Shown here: piece by piece, positions 35,957-45,620 of the stretch
Layout of the letters: each line of letters starts with the position of its first letter
Position numbering within the stretch: position 1 is the stretch's first letter
DNA from: Paulownia fortunei
Taxonomy: Eukaryota > Streptophyta > Magnoliopsida > Lamiales > Paulowniaceae
Length of the DNA: 64,000 bases
Reading direction: 5' to 3'
Assembly (NCBI GenBank): GCA_019321725.1
Contig: CM033106.1
Span: forward strand, 17,644,551-17,708,550
Program-made: the position numbers and the translations under genes
The notes under the pieces: model-generated
The model's input: the letters and a program-made list of their open reading frames with translations, nothing else
The model's database searches: none
What the model was told of the DNA's origin: nothing

Positions 35957-38829
35957 TCTATAACACCCCCATTAGTACACAACTAGATATATATTATAAT
36001 TCGACATGATAGAACCTGTGTGCATGCATGGAATATTTTTTTTAACACTATAAGAAAAGATAAATCACTTCTTACATGTACAACCCTGTTTAAAATACTT
36101 TATAACACATGTCATGTATATAACAGTATCGATATTTATATAAAAGCTCAACACCCACAACGACCCAATATTTACATACTTATTTACAGTAAAATTTTAA
36201 AAGCGAAATATAGTACCAGTCTAAAAATACAATACAACATACTCAAAATATAACAAGCCAACAAAATAGCCCAACAGGTCGTCATCCATGTACACACTCT
36301 CTTAGACACCTGCAGGAGCTCCAACCACCGCCCAACCAATAAAAGATGTTTCAGGTATCGTCGTACTCACCTACAATGCATAAACTATATGAGCTAACGC
36401 TCAGCAAGTAAAGATTATGCATGTCAAAGAATAATCCAAAATATCAAGTCATGCAACTCAAAATGTTATGCTCACAATGCAATTTTATGCATCAAAATAT
36501 TTCTCTCAAAATCATTTCTTTCTTGGGCCCCTGACCAACGCTACTATCCCATGCACCGGAAAAGAGCTCTGTACACCGCCATAATCCAATGGCCAATAAT
36601 CATATAAGCATGCAAATCCATGCACGCAAACTTGCAAATCCATGTATAAAACCATGCAAATCCATGCATGTTTCGGTGCACTAGTAGTGGTCAGCAAAAT
36701 ATTTTTCTTTCTCTGAATCATGCCGTGCAATGCAAGATTTATCATAATGCTCGTATATGATGCATGCCCATGCTAATAACAATGCCCATGTATGTATGCT
36801 CAATGGAGAGCCCTCTACTATGCACATATGATTTATGATATTACATATAATTCACACATCTACTACGTCTATGCATTATAGTTGCAAATGAATCTTTACT
36901 TACCTTTCACTTGGTTGGTGGCTTAGTCTAAATTTGATTAGTATTCCTCTCCAACCTTAGATGTAAAATAGCCTATAATATTACCCAACATCAAGCACCA
37001 TTCCCAATTTGGCAAGTTGAAAGCACAAAATCTCATACTAGACCTTAAACACCAAGCTATCAGCTAACAATCAAGCTTTCACAAACTAGAACCCAATATA
37101 GCCCCTCAAATACCTCAATTCTCATCTTAAATACATGAAAACATCATGTAATTGAAGTATTATAACTCTAATATCATGTGCCTAATTGTTAACACTCAAT
37201 AGCAACATGTCTAGGTTGAAACATGCTAAGTGATCAAATATGGCAGATTCACATTTTCATATTTTCTTGCTGTCAAGTTTAGTTGCATGATAATTTTAAC
37301 ATCCCTAAGCATATCCAATCACTCCTAAATTTTTACCACACTTAGATAACATATATATTAATGTAACCATATCATATAATTTCTAAAAATCACGGATATA
37401 GCTTACCAAGTTGAGCTCTCTTCACGACATACTGAAATAGATTGTTTCCTACCGTGACAGTTTTGCACACTTCATGAGATTAATGGTTTTGGCACCATTA
37501 AGTATATTCAATCACTCCAACATTTTCACCATACTTAGATAACATATATAAGGATACAACCAGGTCATAATATTACCAAAAACAATGGATTTAGCTCCCT
37601 TAATTCAGTTTCCTTCACAGCACACCAAAACAGATTTTGCTATTTTGGCAGTTTGAGTGTTTCTCCAATATCATTCTCTATTTCGATTTCCAACTGATAA
37701 AACTTCTTTCCAATACTCTTAAATCATATATGGTCATGTAAATGGTAATAATTATAGGTTTTATTCAACATACCATACACTTTTGAAGCCTAAAACACAA
37801 GAAAATAGTAAGATGACAGTTTCTGCTACAAGTATTTCCTATTAAGTGTTTGTCATCAAAAACCCTTTCTTTGTGCACCAAAGTCTAACTAAAAACTTCC
37901 TAACACTTTTATAAGAGATATTTAAATCTTAATAAACAATAAAACCATTCATAATAATCTGAAAACCAAAGGCAAAACCGTAGATAAGTGTTACCTATGC
38001 AGATTTTGAGGTTAACTTGATGGTAATCACTTCTCCTTTGCTTTTCTTGCTTTTATTTCAACTTGGAATTAATTTGGATCACTTGGAGACCTTAAGCTGT
38101 GTGTTTGGAAGATGAAAATGGCTGAAATGAGGGTCTGGTCGTTGCTTAAGGGTGAAGGGGTTGAGGTGTTAGCTTGAGATGTTAGCTTAAGCTTAATAAG
38201 AAAGCATGAGGTGGCAAGTAAATGGCAAATCTGATTTTCTCCCTTATCTTTCATCCCTAATCTTGTGTGTCTCACCTATTTTATTTGGTTGCAACCTATC
38301 TTAATCACCATTAATTCCCATAGGTAATTCCTATGTCCGTTCATTCGATCTCCAAACCGATTAGCATGCGATTCTTAAAGAATTATCTAGTTTGCATTTC
38401 TAAAATCATATGCATATATGGGCCTTGTAATAGGACACTTAAATTACATTATATCATGTCTAATATCCCAAGTATATTAATTTACAAATATATACTTTTG
38501 AAATAACTTGATCAAATCAAATTAAACCGTATAAGCTTACTAGTATCACTTTTAACACTTCCAAAATTATAACCTATATATCCCATCTATATCTAATATT
38601 GATCCACCTCATTTTCTTCTTATTTCAATATAAAATCAACTACTTAGATTAGAAAATTCAATAACTAATACTGTGCAAGAACTTCAGAATTTAGTTTAAT
38701 ATTCAAGAATGTCGTATAAAATAAAATAAATTATGCAATGTCAATAGAAATGCAAATAGCATATAAAATTAACACGTAATGCATGAATCATATTTGGCCA
38801 TGTAAGTAGTAAGAGGCTCGGGTATCACA
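35957..38829 (-). repeat. Chromovirus 5' LTR
   Basis: About 2.87 kb. On the minus strand it starts TGTGATACCCGAGCC at 38829 and ends GGGTGTTATA next to the primer site; the termini form a short imperfect inverted repeat. It is non-coding, and the short ORFs inside are not genes. Its only partner LTR is missing from the window. Confidence 0.85.
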
Positions 38830-39921
38830 TTCAGAAACATGTGGTAGTTATTTTTCTAGAAAGAAAACTACTGCAAAAATCTTGCAATGTGGATTTTATT
38901 GGCCAACTCTTTTCAAAGATACTTACACTTTCTGCAAAAGTTGTGAAAATTGTCAAAAGTTAGGGTCCCTTTCAAAGAAAAATATGATGCCCCTACACCC
39001 TATCCTAGTGATTGAAATCTTTAACTGTTGGGTATTGATTTTATGGGGCCATTTCCATTATCATTTGGTTTTCTTTTCATATTGGTTGCCATAGATTATG
39101 TTTCAAAATAGATAGAGGCAATTCCTTATCGAAACAATGATCACAAAATAGTGATAAAATTTTTAAAAGAAAATATTTTAAGTCGATTTGGAATTCGTAA
39201 ATCTATTATCAGTGATGGGGGAAAACATTTTTGTAACAAAGTTTTTGGAAATTTAATGAAGAAATATGGAATCATACATAAAGTTGCAACCCCTTATCAC
39301 CCTCAGACAAATGGACAAGTTGAACTTGCAAATCGGAAGATAAAATAAATTTTGGAGAAAACAGTTAACCCAAACCGTAAAAATTGGTCTCTTAGACTTT
39401 TCGATACACTTTGGGCATACAGAACTACTTTCAAAACATCATTAAGCATGTCTCCTTATAGGATAGTTTATGGAAAACCTTGTCATTTACCTGTTGAACT
39501 TCAACATAAAGCTTATTGGCCAATCAAAATGTTTAACTTCAACCTTGATGAAGCTTCAAAATTGCGCAAATTGCAAATCAATGAACTTCAAGAACTGAGA
39601 AATGATGCATATGAGAATTCTAAAATTTATAAATCAAGAATCAAAGATTTTCATGATAATAAAATTTCAAGAAAAATATTTGAGGTTGGTCAAAAGGTTT
39701 TGCTTTATAATTCTCGATTGCATTTGTTTCCTGGAAAGTTGAGATCAAGGTAGAGTGGTCCTTTTATTGTAAAAAAAGTATATCCTTATGGGGCAATTGA
39801 CATTGAGAATTCTAGAAATGATAACATATTTAAAGTAAATGGACAAAGAGTTAAACCATTTCTAGAAAATCAATTTTCACAAGAGGAAATTTTTTTTCTT
39901 TCTAACCCTTGTTATGATTAG
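38830..39921 (+). pseudogene. Athila-type integrase
   Basis: Host element sequence resumes inside the integrase HHCC zinc finger: YFSRKKTTAKILQCGFYWP, then CKSCENCQKLG. The DDE core follows: IDFMGPFP in one frame (first Asp), SRFGIRKSIISDGGKHFCNK (second Asp), ATPYHPQTNGQVELANRKIK (Glu). The C-terminal part reads [36 protein letters not shown] and [19 protein letters not shown], and ends near 39921. Stops interrupt at YVSK*, NRKIK* and LRSR*; relatives have Trp, Gln and Trp there. A frameshift lies near 39030. The protein would integrate the cDNA. Confidence 0.85.
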
Positions 39922-40027
39922 TGTTGTATATACTCATTTTTCTCTGACATTATTATATTTTTTTTGTCTTCTTCTTCTTTTATTTTTTTCTTTTCCCGAT
40001 TAAATGGCGAATAACGGTACTCCGTGG

Positions 40028-40036
40028 CTATAAAAG
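40028..40036 (+). promoter_or_regulatory. Candidate internal TATA box ahead of ORF X and the LOG-like gene
   Basis: CTATAAAAG lies 107 bp after the end of pol and 86 bp before the ATG of ORF X, followed by a pyrimidine-rich presumed 5' UTR (TTTCTTTATTTTTCTCATTC). It fits a plant pol II core promoter. If used, it would express the cargo ORFs independently of the LTR. This rests on sequence alone. Confidence 0.45.
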
Positions 40037-40121
40037 TCGGACTTGTCAGTTTCCCAAACAACTGAAATCTTTGTACAAATTTTCTTTATTTTTCTCATTC
40101 TCTTTTCTTGTTCTTTTCAAA

Positions 40122-40679
40122 ATGGGTGACATTTTTCTAACTCTCAAGAAGCGATTTCCTTTTTTTCCTAAAAATGCAATTTTGAAAATTTATAAAATCA
40201 GGATTAAAAGATTGAGGATGCTTATGCACAAGGACATTTCGGAGGACATACGATGGATAATTGAAGCAAAGGTAAGGGCAGGTGAGTTTTTACATGAGTT
40301 TCCAGATTTGCTTACTAGATATATGTCTAGTTTTGGTAAAAGCACATATTCAAAAAAATGAAGGGCGAAAAAAATGAAAGTTTGTCATATTTGTGCTAGA
40401 TAGACTTGCAACACAAAGTGTCATTCTTTAGGAATGGTCTCTAAAAATCGAGAAGATAAACTTAAATTCATTATGGATGGACTGAGTAAGGAGTTTTTAG
40501 ATCATATTATATTGACTCTTGAGACGCATTCATGTGGATTGGTACAACGTGCAATTCTTGATTTATGGTATCATTTTCAAAATGAATATGAGTTTTATAG
40601 TCTTGGAAATCTGACATTAAAAGACCCTGTTTGCCAGTTTATAAGAAAACTGGATGGGAAGCATATCCTCGACCCATAG
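40122..40679 (+). pseudogene. ORF X: unidentified cargo protein with a Cys cluster, two in-frame stops
   Basis: A single frame runs from ATG 40122 to TAG 40677-40679, 185 codons, interrupted only by TGA (40359-40361) and TAG (40401-40403). Both are consistent with single transitions from Arg and Trp codons. The N-terminal part is basic (KKRFPFFP, KIRIKRLRMLMHKD). A central cluster CHIC…TCNTKCH (40383-40424) has the spacing of a small zinc-binding motif. The C-terminal half is regular and probably helical (DKLKFIMDGLSKEFLDHIIL, VQRAILDLWYHFQNEYEFYS). I do not recognise the family, and it resembles no gag, pol or env I know. It lies between integrase and the LOG-like ORF in the same orientation, 232 bp before the latter. 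It might be the Athila extra ORF or a second captured gene. Confidence 0.55.
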
Positions 40680-40911
40680 AGGGCGTTTAAGCCATTACTG
40701 GACGTAAAACCAGAGAAAGATGTGAGCCACAATCACAACTACATGTACATACACGTGTTAGTAGGTAATTTTTAAATTTCGTATGTGTCTTTATTTTCAA
40801 CCTTTTTGACAAAAAAAAAAGACATGCAATAAATATATTCCCTGTTCACACCTCAATAAATATCACCGTACTCACTCTATTTTTCACAACTCATTTTCAA
40901 AAAAGAAAAAA

Positions 40912-41564
40912 ATGGAAGTTTCTTCAACTCGCAAATTTAATTCCATTTGTGTTTTTTGTGGATCCAATCTAGGAAAAAATGGTGAGTTTATAGGGGCAGC
41001 CAATAACCTTGGTAGAACTTTAGCAGAAAGAAAAATTCATTTAATGTATGGGGGAGGCAGTTTGGGATTAATAGGGAGTGTTGTTATTTCTGCTTATGTA
41101 GGAGGTGTTAAAGTTCTGAAAGTTATCCCAAAATTTTTAACAGTACAGAATATCACAGGTATGACCATTGGAGATGAGCTAAAAGTGTCACATATTCAGG
41201 ACAGAATGCCTAATATATTAAACAATGCGGATGCATTCATCATTCTATCTGGCGGTTTTGGTACACTGGAGGAATTATTCCAAATTGTCTCTTGGCACAA
41301 CTCAACATTCACCAAAAACCTATAGGTATTCTTAATGTTAATGGTTTTTATGCTAGTTTGCTATCTTTTGTACATCATGCTGCGAAAAAAGGGTTTATTT
41401 CAATTTCTGCGAAAAGAATCATCATTTCTGCTCCGACACCTGACCAGCTGATTGATCAACTTCTAGCATATGTGCCAAAACCTGATCCAGCCTTGGCCAA
41501 TGTCGATTGGTCCAACAAGAACAATGGTCGAAAATGCAAATTGAATTTCACTCTCAGTTTGTGA
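40912..41564 (+). pseudogene. LOG: LOG-like cytokinin riboside 5'-monophosphate phosphoribohydrolase, intronless, one frameshift
   Basis: LOG enzymes release active free-base cytokinins from their riboside 5'-monophosphates in the cytosol. This copy covers the whole protein (about 217 residues; family norm about 215-225). The N-terminus has ICVFCGSNLGKNGEF (usual CVFCGSSxGxxxxY); then LMYGGGSLGLIG (residues 45-55), the Arg of QDRMPNILNNADAFI (R98), and SGGFGTLEELFQIVSW (113-128), matching PGGxGTxxE except Pro113 to Ser. After W128 a single-base deletion near 41294-41296 shifts the frame. The second part continues AQLNIHQKPIGILNVNGFY, SLLSFVHHAAKKGFIS, RIIISAPTPDQLIDQLLAYV and ends at TGA 41562-41564. 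There are no introns, which fits an RNA-derived copy. It sits between integrase and the 3' LTR of the Athila-type element, same strand. LOG identity is firm; activity is very unlikely. Confidence 0.93.
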
Positions 41565-43280
41565 TACTTATTGTTAATGATTTTATCTAATAGTATGTGT
41601 GGTTTTTTTTTTGTTGTTTCAGCTTTATTAGCCGCATTTCAGGTGATATCTTTCAAACTCTACTTTTTTATTTCTGACATTGGGGACAATATCTCGATTA
41701 GGTTGGGGGGAGTGATAATTGATATCATGACTTGTATATTCAATGTGTATTTTTCTAGTATTTAAAAATAAAAAATAAAAAAATATAAATCAAGCTTGTT
41801 TTTTTTTTTTATGGGTCCATTGAAAGCATGAAAAAAATTGGCTGAGTAAAGGGTAATTGTAACACTCTTGAAACGCATCCCTATTTTTTTGCATAACATG
41901 GCAGGTTTGTAAAGTTTTTAACAAATGTTTGTGAATTATCAATTATTTTTTTTTGAGTCGTATAGGTTCTTCCAACTTCAATGATTAAAATTAAGCATGA
42001 ATAATATGGTTTGATTATGATGGGTGTTGTTTTGGACTTTGATGTTGTTATTTGGTTAATATATTTTTGTGATAATTATACTCAAATTTTATTTTGCACA
42101 AATAGTTATGTTATTTAGTGTGAAGACAATCATGTCAAAATAGATAGTTTTTATGCCCTTGCTCTAATTATCACTTGAATCTTCAACATGTAGGGATTGA
42201 GTATTAGAACTTTTACTTTTGGTCTGTCGAGGCGAATGACTGATAGTGCACCACTAGAAAAATGATTAAGGCATTAGGCTTTCTAGCACCATTGCCAAAT
42301 CATCTTGTTCCCTATATGATGTTTCAAGAAAACATCCTCCTAGTAAACTACTTTGAGCCTTACAATAAATAAATATTTTTTTTTATAACCATATCTTTTT
42401 ACCTAGCCTAAATACACTATTATCCAACCCTTGTTCTAAAAATGATTGGAGTTTAAGAGACATTCAATTGACAGCTTGAACTTACAAAAAAAAATTCAGG
42501 TTGGAATATAAGATAAGTGTGAGGGAGTTTCTTTAAAAAAAAAAAGAAAAACAATATAAAAAAAAAGTTGCAAAGTGCTACAAGTTGCAACTAAAAATGA
42601 GATGTTGCAAGATGAATAAGAGGGGTCCAATTCAATAACAATAGACTCCAGAGTGAAATTTGTAAAGTTGGAGAATTCTTCATCGATAAATTTTATGTCT
42701 CTAGTTTCATGAAATTTTTAGAACCTTTGTTGCATCCTATCCTTTTATTTCTTAGCTACATTACCACCCTTTGGCCCTATTATAACCTTTGTTGAAGACC
42801 TTTTGATTTCGTGTGGTGCCTTCAGTGTAGTGGAGATTTGCACCAAAGGAAGAGCCTATGATGTTTAACTTTTCTGTTAGAGATTGGGTGATGGTTTTTG
42901 TAAGGTTTTATAAGAATTCACTTATTTGAAACATGCATAGTTTCATCACTATTGACATTAACTGTCCACACACACACTTGAGTATGATTATTATGGAAAT
43001 GTATTGATTTTTGAATGACTAAGAGTTAAACTCAACACTTGTTTGATTTTATTTCCATATTACTTTGTTGCTTCATGAGAATAAAAGTTGGAAGATAGTT
43101 ATTATATGTGTTTGTAGGTATCACTGCTGGAAACCTTCACGAGACTATAACTCGTCCTCTATGGGCCACCTAGGGGTTTAAAGGCTTGTTGCATATGCTA
43201 AATGCAATCGTGATTTCCTACGAAAGTGGATTAATTTATGTTTATTTTAAACTTGCTCGAGGACAAGCAAGGGTTAAGTG
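41565..43280 (+). other. Non-coding 3' spacer of the Athila-type element
   Basis: No supported gene. The short ORF at 41571-41765 has hydrophobic, T-rich composition and no recognisable motif. The block at 41676-41712 (GACATTGGGGACAATATC, then GGTTGGGGGGAGTGA) resembles a conserved G-rich signal found downstream of pol in Athila/Tat-type elements. The rest is A/T-rich with homopolymer runs (for example 41797-41809 and 42531-42570). The last 60 bp (CTTGCTCGAGGACAAGCAAGG) lead into the polypurine tract. Confidence 0.6.
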
Positions 43281-43290
43281 TGAGGGAATT
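43273..43290 (+). other. Polypurine tract of the Athila-type element
   Basis: The sequence TTAAGTGTGAGGGAATT ends immediately before the 3' LTR (TGATAAG at 43291). A purine-rich tract here primes plus-strand DNA synthesis in this lineage. Confidence 0.7.
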
Positions 43291-44902
43291 TGATAAGTGC
43301 ATATTTTGACATATTTTTATATCAAATCCTTTATACTTTTATAGCTTTATTTTTGTTAATATTATTGTTTTATTAATGTTTTGTGTTAGGGAATAAATTG
43401 AAGCATATTTCCAGACTTGTGCAGTTTTTGTAATTTGAGCATAACTTCATGATCAAAAGCTCTATGGACCTGAAGCTTATTTTATTTCAAAGATAAAAGA
43501 TAGAGATACAACTTCTGTTTTGGAGGCTCAGCCTAATTCAGTCTTGATGATAGCAGAAAATTTGTCCAAGTAATTACACAAAATGAATCACCAAAATTCG
43601 GATCAGAGTTCAGCCCAATATTCACTTATTTTACCAATTCGGTTATATATCTTCAGCCCAAATTTATTTTGGTCTAAAATTAGGATATGTTATATCCAAG
43701 AGGTAAATAAACAAGTTTGTTGAAGACAAGATGGTGTGAAAATATATTGAAATGGTAAAACCATAGGCTGCAAGTTGCTGCTGATGTTACAGGGCGGCTC
43801 TTGGATATAACTCGGTAATTTGACCATATCTCCTTCATCTGATCGCCAAATTTGACAAAAGATATATGAAAATATATCAACGCTGAAAGATCTACAATTT
43901 TGATTCTTCACATATCTTCAAAATCGGGTTGTATCTGACCGAAAAATATAATTTAATTCAATGGATGAGAAATTTGTGTAACAACTTACCAACTCTTGGC
44001 AACTAGCATACCACTTGATTAACCCCTCCATTATTTGTTTGGCCTCTAGCTTACTCCAAGTACTATAACTAGGCCATGTATTAAGTTTGTAAGAGTAGGG
44101 GGGTAGAGGGTTTCTTTAGGCTAAGTTATCTAGTTTGTATGTTTTCTAGTGTTGTAAGTTTTTTAGTAGTAATAGAAATGCATTCTCTAGTTTCTCTTAT
44201 ATATTTAGTCTTTGTTACTTTTATTATGTCTTTCTAAATTTCATTTTGTTGAGGAAAAAGGGTGAATCTCTTGATGGAGGAAGAGAAATGGTTATAAGGG
44301 TAGAAATTGTTTAAGTATGTTGTATTATTATTTTTATTTTTGATCTAAACCCTACTTGTTTTGTGGTGATTCTTGATTTATGTATCTCCAATGGCACAAC
44401 AAATACTTGCGTTCATTTAGCTTATTGTACGGTTTTACCCCACCGACTGCTAATGTGAAACCTTGATTTGTTGTTGACGAAGGTGTACATAAATGGTTGA
44501 TCCCATAAATAAGTGTTGGCGTTAAGAGATAATTTGTAATAGTAAGACAATATCATGATTACCTTATTGCATGAGTTACTTGATAATATCTTCCCATTGG
44601 AACCTTCATTATGTATGGATTCCAATTGTGGCAATTAATAGAGGTAAAAAGAATAAATAACCATTTTTTTATCCAAAATTCAAAAGTGGATTCCTAATCT
44701 TCAGTACTTTTATTACTTCGGTTTTTCTTTAGTTACATCATACATTAATTGTTCATATATTTTGATTCACATAAACTCCATTTTTTTATAAATATAAACT
44801 TGAATTCTTCAAACAACTTCCCTGTGGATCGACCTCAGACTCACGAGAAATTTATTACTTACTACAACCTGCACTTGGGTTTGCAACTTTAAAGTTGTAG
44901 CA
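43291..44902 (+). repeat. 3' LTR of the Athila-type element
   Basis: 1612 bp, TGATAAGTGCATATTTTGAC to GTTGTAGCA, colinear with the 5' LTR. It carries a mutated TATA core (CTATAACTAGG, 44063-44073). Followed by the duplicated target ACCTC. Confidence 0.95.
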
Positions 44903-44907
44903 ACCTC
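44903..44907. repeat. Target-site duplication, right copy (ACCTC)
   Basis: Identical to 28419-28423; LTR sequence of the interrupted copia-A resumes directly after. Confidence 0.95.
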
Positions 44908-45608
44908 CATACATATTATTGCAACATCAAACATACCACCTTCGTGATTGTTAGGCAATCAGAAGATACAACAAAATGAAACACGACATGCATAAGGCTA
45001 CCATGGTGCCTCAAGTCTAAAAACTAATCAAGTACTATCGTAACATGGAAATTATTATTTTGACAAACAATTTTTTCAATTAAGAATTTTCGATTGGCCT
45101 AGTTAGTATACTTATTCTCTATAAGCACCAGCATATATGCACTAGCATCACTACACCAATGTTCAAGGAATGAGACATCCTCCTCATATGAGCATGCATC
45201 GTATGCGTGAGTCTATGAGGCTATTCAATATCCCATATCAAAAAGCCCTCAACTCGAAACTTATTTAAGACGAAAACTATAGACGCGCACATAACGCCTC
45301 GCACTACAGCATGTGCAGCAGTGTGCACATAGCGCCTAGCACTGCAACACGTGCAACAGTATGCACACACAGTGTGCAAGCGTAGCGTGATGTCGGCTAG
45401 CGCTCACACATACATGCGTGCTTTTGCATGCAGTCGTACCATGTGTTTTCCTCCTTCAATTAAATCGAATTCAATCATACATATTCTGTTTAACAATTAA
45501 ATAAATTGTAAAATTATTTTATCCCAATCAGAAATACAAAATCATTCAGAATTTAATAATTAAATTCATGGACATAAATCGAATCTAATTAGAATTGTGT
45601 AAATTATG

Positions 45609-45620
45609 GCTCTAATACCA
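45609..45620 (-). other. Copia-A primer site in array unit 1
   Basis: The minus strand reads TGGTATTAGAGC, one transition away from the initiator tRNA-Met site. Confidence 0.8.

Larger units (their letters stand above)
33778..38829 (-). mobile_element. Truncated Tekay/Del-like chromovirus nested in the Athila-type element
   Basis: The minus-strand order is 5' LTR (38829 to about 35957), primer site (35944-35955), gag, protease, and RT cut short after RSGYHQ. The second half of pol and the 3' LTR are absent. The right edge is the true LTR terminus (TGTGATACCC), while the left edge is an abrupt cut inside RT. The host element lost its RNase H and the integrase N-terminus at the same place. This indicates insertion followed by a deletion that removed one end of the insert and adjoining host sequence. 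Confidence 0.85.
28424..44902 (+). mobile_element. Athila-type Ty3/gypsy retrotransposon carrying a LOG-like gene
   Basis: The element is 16.5 kb, bounded by LTRs 28424-30037 and 43291-44902 and a perfect ACCTC duplication. Internal order: tRNA-Asp primer site, gag, protease, RT, [nested chromovirus fragment 33778-38829 replacing RNase H and the start of integrase], integrase to 39921, ORF X, LOG-like ORF, non-coding spacer, polypurine tract. Gag and protease sequences match the Athila lineage (NALKRQI, CPHHGFEKWRLISFFYEG, DLGASVNLLP). Athila elements often carry an additional ORF between pol and the 3' LTR; here that slot holds host-like sequence. Without the nested piece it would be about 11.4 kb. 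Several stops and frameshifts make it non-autonomous. Confidence 0.93.
25257..45281 (-). repeat. Copia-A2 5' LTR, interrupted by two insertions
   Basis: LTR sequence occupies 25257-26513, 28119-28423 and 44908-45281. It is interrupted by a solo LTR (26514-28113 plus duplicated target) and the Athila-type element (28424-44902 plus duplicated target). Removing the insertions restores colinearity with the uninterrupted copies at 45622-47546 and 47851-49611. The LTR promoter on the minus strand includes a TTATATAAAG box at about 25773-25785. At about 45281 LTR sequence switches to leader sequence, the start of a tandem array. Confidence 0.8.

Noticed and set aside
41571..41765. Hydrophobic 64-residue ORF after LOG as a possible membrane env-like protein
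   Set aside because: Overlaps the G-rich non-coding block, has T-rich composition that produces hydrophobic residues by chance, and has no signal peptide or env features that I can support.
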